From the NCBI RefSeq assembly GCF_000143535.2, contig NC_037313.1, positions 1,061,501-1,125,500 on the forward strand: a DNA stretch of 64,000 nucleotides, given 5' to 3'. The notes below the pieces were generated by a model. That model worked only from the letters and a program-made list of their open reading frames with translations, had not been told where the DNA came from and made no database searches. Source of the DNA: Botrytis cinerea B05.10 (Eukaryota; Ascomycota; Leotiomycetes; Helotiales; Sclerotiniaceae). The first letter of the stretch is position 1, and every line of letters begins with the position of its first letter. The position numbers and the translations under genes were made by a program. Positions 35,379 to 46,442 of this stretch are shown here, piece after piece.

Positions 35379-36646
35379 ATGCCTCTAACATACGAACAAT
35401 ACAATGCAGTTGATCTCACAGAGAGAATTACGTCAGCCATTTCCATCCTTGGCAATCTGTTCATAGTTATCACATACTTTTTCTGTTCATCCTTCGACAA
35501 GCCAATCAATCGACTCATTTTCTTCGCATCATGGGGGAATATTGGTTCGAGTATCTCTTGCCTGATATCTGATCTGGGTCCGGCATCATTGATGGAAAAA
35601 TCGAAATTCGATGCCTCCGGAATATGTCAGGTCCAAGGTTTCTTGGTGCAGATGTTCCGTGGAGTTGATTGTTACTGGGCATTTTTCATGGCCATCAACG
35701 TATATCTCATTTTCTTCAAAGGATATACCACACATCAATTAAGGAAGCTGGATATTTGGTATTTGGTTGCATGCTATGGGCTTTCCTTCATACCCGCTTT
35801 TGTGTTCTTATTTATATCGACAAAATCGCGAGGTCGTATCTACGGATCAGCTATTGTCTGGTGCTGGATTAGCGAGGATTGGGATTGGATGCGTTTGGTT
35901 TTCTTATATGGTATTGTCTGGTAAGTACTGCTATCCGAGCTTCTAACGCTCTTCTCAGGTTTGATCACGTTCACTGATCCGATGCCCATAGGATCACTAT
36001 CCTCTTTGCTCTCGTCGTATACATTATGGCCGCCAAAGTAATCTGGTCCAAACGTGAACATCTAGACGGCTTCCTCAACCCCCTGAACGAGAACCCATTC
36101 TCAAATACCGTCACGACCGAAATCGAGATAACCTACGAAGAACGATCCATCGTCAAAGATGCCGGCGATCAAGGCGTTTCTGATAACATAATGCACACGG
36201 ATCAATATGAGGTAGAAATCCAAGCGACACCTCAACAAAAGCAACAAGAATCCCAGGTGTATCAGATGCGAAGAATGAGAAGTTTGACCAGAGAGGTTGC
36301 AGAGTCTGGAACCAATCCCGAGGCTTGGCTGTATGCACGAGTGGCGATCCTTTTCTTTCTTGCTATGATTATTACGTGGGTTCCCGCGAGTATCAATAGA
36401 ATCTGGCAAATGGCGGATCCATCATCGGTTAATTTCCCGTTGAACTACATTGAATCATTAATGTTGTCGCTACAGGGTGTTTGGAATGTGATTGTGTATG
36501 TCATCACATCTCAGACTGCTTGTCAGAGGTTGGCATATCGAATGTTTTCAAGAAGTTCGAGGACTAAGACGAGGTTGCCAAGCGGGAGTCCTGAGAGGTA
36601 TCCGTCAGGTGGAAAGCAAAGGCTTGAGAGCGTTGCTAGTAAATGA
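35379..36646 (+). CDS. Seven-transmembrane receptor, cAMP-receptor-like / Git3-like GPCR
   Basis: Exons 35379–35920 and 35992–36646 encode 398 residues. Seven hydrophobic helices are evident: ITSAISILGNLFIVITYF, FFASWGNIGSSISCLI, FRGVDCYWAFFMAINVYLIF, WYLVACYGLSFIPAFVFLFI, FLYGIVWITILFALVVYI (crossing the splice junction), ARVAILFFLAMIITWVPASI and LMLSLQGVWNVIVYVITS. The layout, with a long third cytoplasmic loop of about 100 residues between helices 5 and 6 and a basic Ser-rich tail, matches fungal cAMP-receptor-like/Git3-type receptors that signal through G-alpha to adenylate cyclase. The WCW at the end of extracellular loop 2 and NRIW after helix 6 fit that class. The ligand is unknown. 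The intron (71 bases) is phase 2 and frame-consistent. Confidence 0.82.
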
Positions 36647-36811
36647 TTGGAAATTGGGTACTATGTAGCTTCGCGTATTAACTGTACTCATTGCAAGGAA
36701 GAACGTTTTTTATTCTAACGATCTATTCATACTTATAATTTTCGAAATATTTACAAGACCCTGCAACGCCCATAAACCTTAACTCGGCCACTCGTACCTC
36801 ATAATTCATAT

Positions 36812-39179
36812 CTAAAATCTTAAATCCCATCCGATTGTTGGGCCCAACTTGGGTAATTCCTCAGCAACACTCTGTACATCCTTATCACCCCTACCACTTA
36901 AACAAATAACAACATCTTGATCTTTGTTCATGGTCTTGGCCAATTCTACTCCTCCCCATACTGCATGCGCAGTTTCCAAAGCAGGTATGATACCCTCTTT
37001 CTCACTGATCAATCTGAATCCTTTGAATGCCTCAGCATCGGTAGCCGCGATGAATTTCGCGCGCTCAGTATCTTTCCAGTTACTTAATTCTGGTCCAACA
37101 CCAGGGTAATCTAAACCAGCAGATACAGAATGAGTCTCTGAGATTTGTCCATGTTTGTCCTGGAGAACATATGTACGGACACCATGTAAAACACCCTTTG
37201 TACCACCAGTCAGAGTAGCGGAGTGGCGATCTGTGTCTAAACCATCACCACCGGCTTCAACACCAACTAATTTGACACTTGGGTCTTTTGAGAATGGGTA
37301 GAACATGCCAACCGCATTACTACCGCCTCCAACGCATGCAACGACAGCATCAGGAAGTTTACCACGCTTCTCTAGCATTTGAGCTCGAGTTTCGTTGCCG
37401 ATGACGGATTGAAATGTTCTGACGATAGTTGGGAATGGGTGAGGACCAATTGCTGAGCCAATGATGTAATGAGTAGTGTCAAGCTTGACGACCCAAGAGC
37501 GCATAGCTTCATTAACAGCATCTCGGAGTGTACGCGAACCAGCTTCGACGGCGACAACTGATGCACCAAGAAGCTTAATTCGGAAAACATTGAGAGCTTG
37601 TCTTCTTACATCTTCCTGTAGAATTTATTAGTGCTGTAACGAAGAACCCAAGAGAAAAAAAATTATTATTCAAACTTACAGCTCCCATGTAAATGGTACA
37701 TTTCATACCGAACTTTGCGCACACAGTGGCTGTGGCCACACCGTGCTGTCCTGCACCAGTCTCTGCGATAATTTCGGTCTTTCCTAATCGTCGAGCAAGA
37801 AGGATTTGTCCCAAAGCATTGTTGATCTTGTGACTTCCGGTATGGTTCAGATCTTCTCTCTTCAACCAGATCTTTGCACCGCCAGCGTGCTCAGTAAGTC
37901 TTTCAGCCTCATGTAATTGACCTGGTCGTCCCATCCATGGATAATATGTTCGGTATTCTTCCCAGAATGCTGGATCGTCCTTGATTGCATTGAATCCTGC
38001 TTCAAGCTCTGATAAACAATCCATAAGCGCCTCTGGTACGTATTGTCCGCCAAATTCTCCGAACTTTTGAGATGCAATTTTTGGATCTATGGGGCCATTG
38101 GTATTTAAGGCCTCAATCTGATCAGCCAAACCAGGTCCAGATCTGTCTTCATCCCTAATGACAGCATCGACGGTAACATTCTCTCCGCTGGGCTCTTGGG
38201 CAACATTCATTGTCTCAGCCATTCCAACCTCTCTGGTTAGACCTTCTCCATCACTTGGAGCGCCCCTTCTCCCGCAAACTTCTGCGCAGTATTCTTCGAC
38301 ACTCTTTGCGATTTTGCCGGCAGGTGCTTGATTGACTGTGTTGATAATTTGACTTCCGATGACGACTCCATCGGCAATTTTGGCGACCTGTAAGAAATGG
38401 TCTCTTGTGCTAACACCGAATCCTACAGCGGCTGGAACGTTTCCTGAGTATTCCTTGACTCTTTTCAATAGCCCTTCCAAACCAGCATCCATTGAACCTC
38501 CTGTGGCTCCAGTGACACCCATTCTTGAAACAACATATATGAAAGAGTCTGCAAGCTTGCAAAGAAGCTTCATTCGGGATTCGGAAGTCGAAGGAGCGAT
38601 GAGAGGAACGTAGGATAATCTATTGAACAGAAATTGTAAGCCATATATTCAAATGCGACATATCAATGCTTCACAAAAAACTCACCCTCCGCTTGTGCAA
38701 AACTTTCTGAAGCTCACAGCTTCTTCTGGTGGAAGATCACAAACAATGAATCCATTGACACCAGCTTCTCGGCAGTCCTTCAACAATCTTTCCTCTCCAT
38801 AACTCAGAAAAGGGTTGTAGTAACCCATGAAAAGAACCGGGGCTCTTAATCCCTTCTTTCTTGCATCCCGTACCATTTGTAAAACCGAAGTAACTGTGAT
38901 ACCATTCTTCAAAGCTTGAGTATTTGCTTTTTGAATCGTGGGTCCATCCGCAGTAGGGTCTGTGAAAGGAATGCCTAATTCAATAACATCTGCGAGCAAT
39001 TGTCAACTTCCATGCAGTCAATTGGGAATGAGGAGCCACTTACCGGCACCACCAGCCTCCATTCCCAATAGGATATCAACAGTATCATGTGCTTGGGGGA
39101 AGCCCGCAGTAATGTATGTTACCAATGCGGATCTTCCTTCCTTCTTGCATTGTGCGAATGTCCTCTTTAGATGCTCCAT
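36812..39179 (-). CDS. TRP5: Tryptophan synthase, fused alpha and beta subunits
   Basis: Exons 39044–39179, 38686–38989, 37680–38619 and 36812–37615 encode 727 residues. The fungal protein makes tryptophan from indole-3-glycerol phosphate and serine. Alpha domain (about 1–260): [36 protein letters not shown] (catalytic Glu/Asp), [11 protein letters not shown], and GVTGATGG phosphate-binding loop. A ~60-residue acidic linker follows. Beta domain (about 320–727): [30 protein letters not shown] carrying the PLP lysine, AETGAGQHG, and [12 protein letters not shown]. All splice phases agree. The ORF ends GWDLRF. Upstream at 39344 there is a perfect TGACTCA element. Neurospora trp-3 is the named equivalent. 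Confidence 0.96.
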
Positions 39180-39624
39180 TGTGTATTATAGATTGATATG
39201 GTGTGTAAAGAGGTGTTATGGGAGGAAGATCAAGTAAGAGAAGGGGGGTTTGATGGTTGAAATATAAACAATTTTTTCTCCAAGTAGTTTCCAAGCAGGA
39301 ATCCTTTCTTGTATATATAATTCTTATTGATCACCCAAAAAAGTGAGTCAAAACCGTCGCCCCTCACTAGTTATCGCCCAATTAAGTCACCGCCTTGGCA
39401 AAATCTCGCATTCTCTTGCCAGTTGAATAGTTAATTTCGTCATGACATCCTCGGGTATCAATCAATGTTAACCTCCTTCTCCTTGCCACAACATAATCCG
39501 TCTTATCGCTGACACAGAGAACAATTGTCCGTGAGCAATTGATTTAGACACGTTACACTGGAATCGATATTTAATTCCTCCTATCATTGAGTCCTCGATC
39601 TCCTAAATTGCGCAACGATTAAAA
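39180..39624. other. Divergent promoter TRP5 / SDH8
   Basis: About 445 bases between start codons; contains the TGACTCA element, no open gene. Confidence 0.5.
39344..39350 (-). promoter_or_regulatory. TGACTCA, perfect Gcn4/CPC1 core upstream of TRP5
   Basis: GTGAGTCA on the plus strand is TGACTCAC on the coding strand, 165 bases before the TRP5 start codon. Tryptophan genes are classic cross-pathway control targets in Neurospora and Aspergillus, so this is a plausible functional site. Confidence 0.5.
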
Positions 39625-40104
39625 ATGCCTCGACTTTTACCATCAAGATTTCTCCTCCCTTCTCGTCGCTTCTTCTCACAAACTACCTCTCGAACAGCAT
39701 TCGCAACAGGTCCATCCCCGCCACGCTTGCCACCAAAGGAACAAGAAGAATTTGAACGTCTGCAGCGCTCCTCCACTGGCGCATTCAGCACCCCGAAAAC
39801 CGAAGTTGTCACCAATACGTTGAAGTCATCGACGCGAACAAGACCGCAAATAAATCAATCACCTGCGACCACCGCTGCCGAAAAGGAGGATATAGAGTTG
39901 GCTGCTGTGAATGCTAGGGTATCTGCTACAGGGAAAGGAGAGGAACTGCACCCGGATATCCGCAGAGGTGCGAGGCCAGAATTTGAAGGGGATATCAATC
40001 CAAAGACTGGAGAAGTTGGCGGTCCAAAGAATGAACCTTTGAGGTGGGGAAGTTCAGGTGAGAGGGGTGATTGGAGTTATAATGGTAGGGTTACGGACTT
40101 TTGA
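39625..40104 (+). CDS. SDH8: Succinate dehydrogenase assembly factor 4
   Basis: Single exon, 159 residues. SDHAF4/Sdh8 is a mitochondrial matrix chaperone for flavinylated SdhA during complex II assembly. The N-terminus MPRLLPSRFLLPSRRFF is a strong mitochondrial presequence with no acidic residues. A variable Thr/Ser/Pro middle leads to the conserved C-terminal block: EFEGDINPKTGEVGGPKNEP, LRWG, then GDWSYNGRVTDF at the extreme C-terminus, the signature of the DUF1674/SDHAF4 family. It is transcribed divergently from TRP5. Confidence 0.9.
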   Translation: MPRLLPSRFLLPSRRFFSQTTSRTAFATGPSPPRLPPKEQEEFERLQRSSTGAFSTPKTEVVTNTLKSSTRTRPQINQSPATTAAEKEDIELAAVNARVSATGKGEELHPDIRRGARPEFEGDINPKTGEVGGPKNEPLRWGSSGERGDWSYNGRVTDF

Positions 40105-41102
40105 ATCCCACCAGAATGGGTTGCAGATTTGAGAAGAATGTACAAACAAGTTTGAATGTCACGGTAACATGACGCAGTACAAGAGCTGCTATTCAAGTCA
40201 ACGAAGACTTCAAAATAGAACCTATAGTGGAGTTTGGCTTTCACAAGGAACTATGAAAAAAACGTCCTAGTGGATATTCTCTCCCTCAATTAATCATGTT
40301 ATCGTTAAAATGGCCAGTCTTCGTACTGCTCTATTCCCCAATTTTATGATAATTAATTCTTTCTTGTTGTCGCTACGTACAGGAGGCTAGCAATATATCT
40401 ACTTGTGCATAGTTTACGTACGAGGGAAGTATCAGCTAGGCAACTCTCCACGTTCGATAGCATTAAAAAGATCCAATTTATGGTGATCTGGATTTGTTCC
40501 TGAGAGTTTCTCTGTATCTTTGTGTGCAGCGATAACTTTCATCCTAGGGGCTATTGAGTCTCAAAGTACCAACATGGTCTCATAATTGAACTTGCAGGTA
40601 ATACGCTTCTTGGCTGCGACCTTTTGTCCACTATATCTTATTAACACCGCGGTTTAATTATTAATTCGTGTTTTTATGAACATTTGCGTGAAGCTTTATA
40701 AATGAATTACTCTTCTGGTGAGAGAAAGTGAGACTGACTTGTCTTCCCAACGAACAATGAAAGCCAATTGGCTAGTGCGATGCTCCATTGTTCACTCTTG
40801 TACTTCGACCCAAAGTTCTACACTGGAATGCAAAGGTCAAATTGCCTTTGTCGTGATAATTACCGCATTTGGAATACACAGACATGGTCTTGTTGTCAAT
40901 TCCTTTCATGTTGCCACTGCATGCTATTTCTTTTGTTGAGCTGGAACTTGGGCTGTTCTATTCGATCCCTGATTTTAGTGCACGATCGTGGTACGTTTGT
41001 GTTTTCCCCTTGCATAGATATTAAGTACCTGATAACACAAGAAATATAAGCCGGCATTAAAGAAACCATTTAAAAGTTTGGTACTTCCGGTCTGTGTCCG
41101 AG
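40105..41102. other. Intergenic, no gene seen
   Basis: AT-rich. Plus-strand frames 40718–40939 and 40768–41049 overlap in different frames, with no domain. Confidence 0.4.
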
Positions 41103-42682
41103 ATGGCCGACTATGGCGTAACGACCGAAGCTGAAAAGCTTGCAGGCATGTTAGATATACATGCGGAAATGACTCGCAAGTGGAAAGCATCAAAATTTCA
41201 TGCCGTTCAAAAAGAATGGCTGGAAAAAACAATTTTTCCTCTGAAACTAGCAGTGGATTCAGCGTTGCTCATGGGTGTTGGAGGGATTGGGGGTAACCCA
41301 AATGGAAGTTACATGTATGGTCATGCCTACGGTGAGGGAGAAGGGCTCGGCGTAGACATTTGCAACCTTTCTCAAGTGGTTGCATTTGAATGTTGGATTG
41401 ATATCTTGAGTAAGTATCACACTCTTGGATTTCCAATTTATTCGCCCCCTTTATCCCTCTTGTCAAACACATCAATAACATTTTGCAGGGCAAAGATTCG
41501 ATATTCCATCAAGTAGAGTGTACTTTCAGGAACCGAGTTTCAGCGATCTCGAAAAATCATTCATCACTTCACTTGGCCATACAGTATTGGAACATCCTCA
41601 AGGATTCAAAATACTCACACGACGAACATTTCTCTGTTCTTCCCTCCTATATAAAGATGTTGTGGCAGGTTGCTTCAGCGCTGCCATGCCGGACTTAGCT
41701 GTTATGTCACCGCTTTGGGTGGATAGTAAGTATAGAGTCTTTACATTGTTTTACACTCGGGACCGTGTACTGGGTCATTTATAATGCATTCCCGCAAGGC
41801 TGGATTTTCATTTTTGAGCCCTCAGTATTGAATATGCTTAGAACACTAATAAATCTATTGGTGTTTTTGAGTTTATCATCAATGACCCAGATTATAATCC
41901 AGCACTGAAAGCTTACAAACCCGAAATGCGTTCAGTTTTGATGAAGTCTTCCGCGCAGTATTAGCGTTTGAAGAGATCAAATCTTCTCTCACCATTACTA
42001 TTGTTTGAGGAAACTCCATAAACTAACTGATGGTTCGTAGGTTGGCAAACGTCTCCAGCTTTCAAGGGAGGAAGAGATTATAACAGGTTAGTGTTTCCAT
42101 CCGTCACGTATGTGTTCGGGATTGACTGGACAACCTAGAATGAGGCGGACTATCCGTCAGTACGCTAGGACACACCTCAGCCAAAAGCAAGGCCCATTGT
42201 TTGAACACAATACCGAAGAAAATCTCAAGGATCTGAGTATAGACAGACTGATGCATAACTGGCTCCAAAATTCGGAGTGGTATTGGACGCCGGATGATTT
42301 GAGTGTAATAGGAGATATAGGTGAACCGATAGATCAAGAAGTATGGCGTTTCTTGCCCGGAATTTACGGAATAGTAGATACGCTTGGAGGAGGGGCTGAG
42401 TATATGGAGATTAGATTGGAGTTTTGTAGAAGGCATCGCCTGGAAAACCCATTAGAGGAAATACCCAGTGGATCTGAGTATGAATATGAGGGGAAAGAAG
42501 ACGAACCGGAGCCAGAGCCACAACCGATACCAGGCCCGAAAACAGATAAATCATTCCCATCTTCAAAAAGAATTCCTAGGTCACCTTCTTATCGCGATAG
42601 CTATCACGGTAATAAAAGACGATTGATAGGAGTAAGAAAACTGCGGGCATATCGCGATGATGGCAGGGTAAACTTTTCGTGA
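41103..42682 (+). CDS. SRR1-like domain protein, model incomplete
   Basis: Well-supported exons: 41103–41409 and 41489–41725 (GTAAGT…GCAG, frame-consistent), and 42041–42086 joined to 42139–42682. Exons 1–2 resemble the SRR1-like domain: LSQVVAFECWIDILRQRFD, then VYFQEPSFSDLEKSFITSLG and AAMPDLAVMSPLW, the usual Q…E, DPxFxxxE…LG and cysteine/proline blocks. The later part (residues WQTSPAFKGGRDYNRM… and an acidic, Pro/Glu-rich tail) is in one open frame ending RVNFS. Between 41830 and 42040 two coding-like frames (FEFIINDPDYNPALKAYKPE and FDEVFRAVLAFEEIKSSLT) overlap with a one-base offset near 41925, and I cannot find splice sites that join everything. The gene may be broken, mis-sequenced, or two genes. 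SRR1 proteins affect circadian or stress gene expression in plants and yeast. Confidence 0.55.
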
Positions 42683-43940
42683 TGACTTCTATTGGAGTAG
42701 AGAAATTTGAAGTTTCTAGGAGGTTTGGTGTTCTCGCGGGTTTCTATAGGGCTTTATAGTTAGTTTACTAGTTTTGGGATACTTGTAAGAGGCATTTGTT
42801 GACCTCAATATTGGGTGTTTGGGGTAATAATTTGGAGTCGTGTTTTGGATATATCGTCGTTTGATGTACACTTATATGTAGTCACTTTGGTGTTAAGGAA
42901 TTTGGGAGAATTTCTAACAGCTAGTAGTTGATTTTATCTTTCAATCTTAATCTAACAAATCGTCGTACTTAATTAATCTTCATACAGTAAATGGTTGATT
43001 GCTCTCATAGTATTGTAAGTCTAGAATACTATTCTCGTATTATTGAATCCGCTATGTTTTTACTGTTGTGTTGTTGAGATACAAGTTCATGATGTCTAGA
43101 ATCTGGATATAAATACAACCTAATCTGTCTTGAATCCATATACTCTAGTTCTCAATCATAAATTCTATTATTCTGTGATGTTATATTTTCTATCCTCTCA
43201 TCACGAATTTCAGATTTCATCATAAATGCTAGTCTTCAATTATAGATTCTACTAGATAAATAACTATCATAGAATCGAACTACTGTCACCCGTGAGAGGA
43301 ATTAACCTCACGTTTGATAATCATCTTCCATATATCAATGCTCTACTCCAGAATCATATGAATCTATCTACTATCACTTAGAGATCCCTCCTAATATCAT
43401 CCATCCTCATCTTCATTTTCAACCCCCCTCCTCCCCTCTGCTTTACAAACACACAAATCATTTCTTTTACCACTACATTGCAGTCCCTCAAAATCCAATC
43501 CTCACTCACTCATCATCGAATCCGAGCAAGCGAAGTATATAGAGGACTTAATTTACCCGAGTAAAGTAGCTGGGTACAGATAGCCACTCGCTAATTATCT
43601 AACTACGTGTATTGATATAACACCCTATAATCCATATCCTACCCTACTCTCTCTCTCTGCGTATAAACTACAAAAAATGCAATAAATTAAAAATAAGCGA
43701 ATCAAGAAATCAAGAAATCAATCCGCACTTCCAAAGTACATGCTAGATTTCATACTCTAGCGTTTTAATAACAGCTTAATTCGAAAGAAGTATGACTACA
43801 CGTATACCCCCCGATTCTCTCTGACTATTCTTTCTAACTATGCTTTCCAGCTATTCTTTCTAGCTATCAATCATAACTATCCTTTCTATCTATACCACTC
43901 ATGCGATAAAATCTATATTCTATATCACATATTGAATCAC

Positions 43941-44003
43941 CCACCATCCACCATCCACCATCCACCATCCACCATCCACCATCCACCATCTACCATCTAC
44001 CAA
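43941..44003. repeat. 7-bp tandem repeat (CCACCAT)n
   Basis: About eight near-perfect copies of CCACCAT, ending with two CTACCAT variants. Confidence 0.9.
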
Positions 44004-44043
44004 AATCCTAATAAGAAATCACTTACTGAAAAGAGAACTACCT

Positions 44044-44091
44044 ACTACCTATCTACCTACCTACCTACCTACCTACCTAGCTAGCTAGCTA
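44044..44091. repeat. Tetranucleotide repeat (CTAC)n(CTAG)n
   Basis: A run of CTAC units changes into CTAG units; simple microsatellite. Confidence 0.85.
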
Positions 44092-44676
44092 ACCAAAAAC
44101 TCCCAATTCACCAATTTTTAAATTCTCATTTACGAAGCAGGGAGAGAGAAATGACGATATTGATATGATAATTCATTCAACACAATAACACACACAATCC
44201 ATCATACAGACCAAGATCAATAATAAAATCCCATCCCATCCCATTCCATCTCAAACCAAATCTCCACATTCTTGATTCATTTTCACCCACCCATCCACCC
44301 ACCAGTCAACCAACCAACCAACCTACCCCCCTACCCCCAAAGTCTCTCCACCACCAACACGGCTACTTTCCACCTCATTTTCTTCCCGTGTTAATCCACA
44401 TACTATATGCACAGTGTGTCTCAGATATCATAGAGAATCTTCATTCATTCATTCATTACGCACAACGCACAATGCACAAGAGATAGGGGATTTTATTTCC
44501 GGAGAACGTCTTCTACGATATATGTATGTACTATGCCTGTCCTATATGATATCGACTCACAATTCACCGCAGTGCATCTACGCCCAAATGCGAATCACCT
44601 GATGATGCTAATAATAACAATAACAATAAAATTTTTCCAACCCCCACCCCCTCCCCTAAGAAATCTAAATGTAAAT

Positions 44677-46052
44677 CTAACCCGCCACATTCTCCGCAAC
44701 CCTCACACCATCACTCCCCAACTTCCCCTCCGCCCTCTCCCCCTCCTCCCCATTAACCCCCTCCCCAAACAACCTCCCCAACGCCTCAACCCCCACATTC
44801 CCCCCACTAAAAACAACTCCAACATCGCATCCGCTCTCCCCCCCCTCCCCCTCCAACCACGTTCTAAACCCCTCATGAAAAAGCACCGCCGCAAGCCCCA
44901 CACACGCACTCGGTTCGACCACAACCTTCATCCTCTCAACCACCAACCGCATCGCCTTCCGAATCTGTTCCTCCGTCACAGCAAACATCCCCTGCACCAA
45001 CCCCCTCTCAAAAATAACACTCCACGGAATCTTCCCCACCGGGGTACGCAATCCATCCGCAATCGTGAGACTCTTCACGCTTTCAATTCGCTTCCCCTGT
45101 TCAAACCCACGACGCCCATCATCCGCCCCCTGAAACTCTGGTTCCGCGCCAAAAACGCGGATTCCTGTTCCCTCGCACGAAAGCGCAACACCTGATAACA
45201 TACCCCCACCTCCGCAAGGAGTGATAATCGCATCTAAGCCCTTTACGCCTTGGGAATCTTGACCGCCCATCCCCTTCTCACTTTGCAACTGTCTAACCTG
45301 TTCCGCCAATTCCAAACCCAAGGTTCCTTGCCCAGCCATAATATCCGGATGATCATATGGCGGCACAAGTCTTGCGCCCGTTTCCTTGATGACTTCTTCA
45401 ACCATTGCTTCGCGCTCTACCGATGTCGACCCGCTGAATCTAACATTTGCGCCATAACCTTTCGTCGCTGCGATTTTGGAGGGGGTCGAGATAGTGGGCA
45501 TGACGATGTGAGCTGGGATGCCGAGTTCACGGGCTGCGAGTGCGAGTGCTTGTGCGTGGTTTCCTGTCGTTGAAATCATGTTAGCATCTTTAGCCTCTAG
45601 AAGTTGTTGGCAGATGGAAAGAAAGTCAGGGATGATTATAATGTCAAAAGAACAATCCACAAGCCGAGAGAAAATTAGGAAAATCCAGTGAACAAACCAC
45701 TACTATGTGTTACCACACCCTTCTGTCTCCAACCTCCCTCTCCATGTCCAGCTTCGACCCCTCCTTCTGCCTCCTCTAACCTCTTCAATGCATGAAAGGC
45801 CCCTCTAACTTTGAATGCGCCCACTCTCTGTAGATTCTCACATTTAAACCATAGTCTAATTTTTGGCTTCGCAGGTTCCTTTCCTTCCCACTCTGTTCCC
45901 TTCAATGCATCCGCAGTCTGTGGTGTGCTCGCTATATCATCAATTGTCTTATTTGTGAGAACTGGGGTATAATGAATATGCGGTTTAATAAGTTCGTGAG
46001 CATCGAGAACTGATTGGCGATTAAGAGGGAGTCGAGTGTTGGGATCTGCCAT
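44677..46052 (-). CDS. SRY1: PLP-dependent serine/threonine dehydratase or serine racemase (SRY1-like)
   Basis: Exons 45698–46052 and 44677–45563 encode 413 residues. Fold type II PLP enzyme. The PLP lysine is in VGAFKVRGA (about residue 81), preceded by FKCENLQ; exon junction reads [14 protein letters not shown], the conserved SSGNHAQ phosphate/cofactor region; the glycine loop is CGGGGMLSG. No regulatory ACT domains follow, so this is not the biosynthetic threonine deaminase ILV1. Length and motifs fit serine racemase or L-threo-3-hydroxyaspartate ammonia-lyase (yeast SRY1), about 330 residues; the extra length is Gly/Glu-rich insertions near residues 45–60, 95–110 and at the C-terminus. 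It lies 390 bases downstream of ILV5 on the same strand. Substrate preference cannot be read from sequence. Confidence 0.85.
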
Positions 46053-46442
46053 TGTGAGTTCTGATCTAAATTGAATACACTTGTAAATCTGTCAACATGA
46101 ATTGGGAATAAATTGCAATGTCAAGGAAGAATGCAGCTGCTAAACATATAGCATAACAAATATGGTGGGGGCGGGGCATTATTGCCCGGATGATTCATAT
46201 AAAATGAGACCCTGGTTTGGTGAAATTCATGCCGATCTCGGCTGAACAGGGAAGTATGAACAATTACACAAGTATGGTCAATTATAAAAACAATTGGAAA
46301 TATAATTTTTTTGAATTCAATGGCTTAAACTTTTAATTCCAGATACCGTTGATTAAAAAAACGGAAAGTCATGAGAGTATGATACAATTGGCCCAATTTC
46401 AAATATGCAACTCCAGCCCCAAAGGCCCCATTAACTATCCAC
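46053..46442. other. Spacer between ILV5 stop and SRY1 start
   Basis: 390 bases, AT-rich, carrying the SRY1-like promoter; nothing else seen. Confidence 0.5.

Larger units (their letters stand above)
42683..44676. other. AT-rich intergenic with microsatellites
   Basis: About 2 kb between convergent genes, no supported gene. Contains two prominent tandem repeats (listed separately) and C-rich stretches near 44230–44345 (CCCAT and CCAACC units). Confidence 0.5.

Noticed and set aside
43941..44003. Regular short repeats considered as CRISPR
   Set aside because: Seven-base direct repeats without unique spacers in a eukaryote; simple microsatellite.
44533..45195. 220-codon plus-strand Pro/Arg-rich frame
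   Set aside because: Antisense to the SRY1-like gene; proline-rich only because of C-rich codons on the opposite strand.
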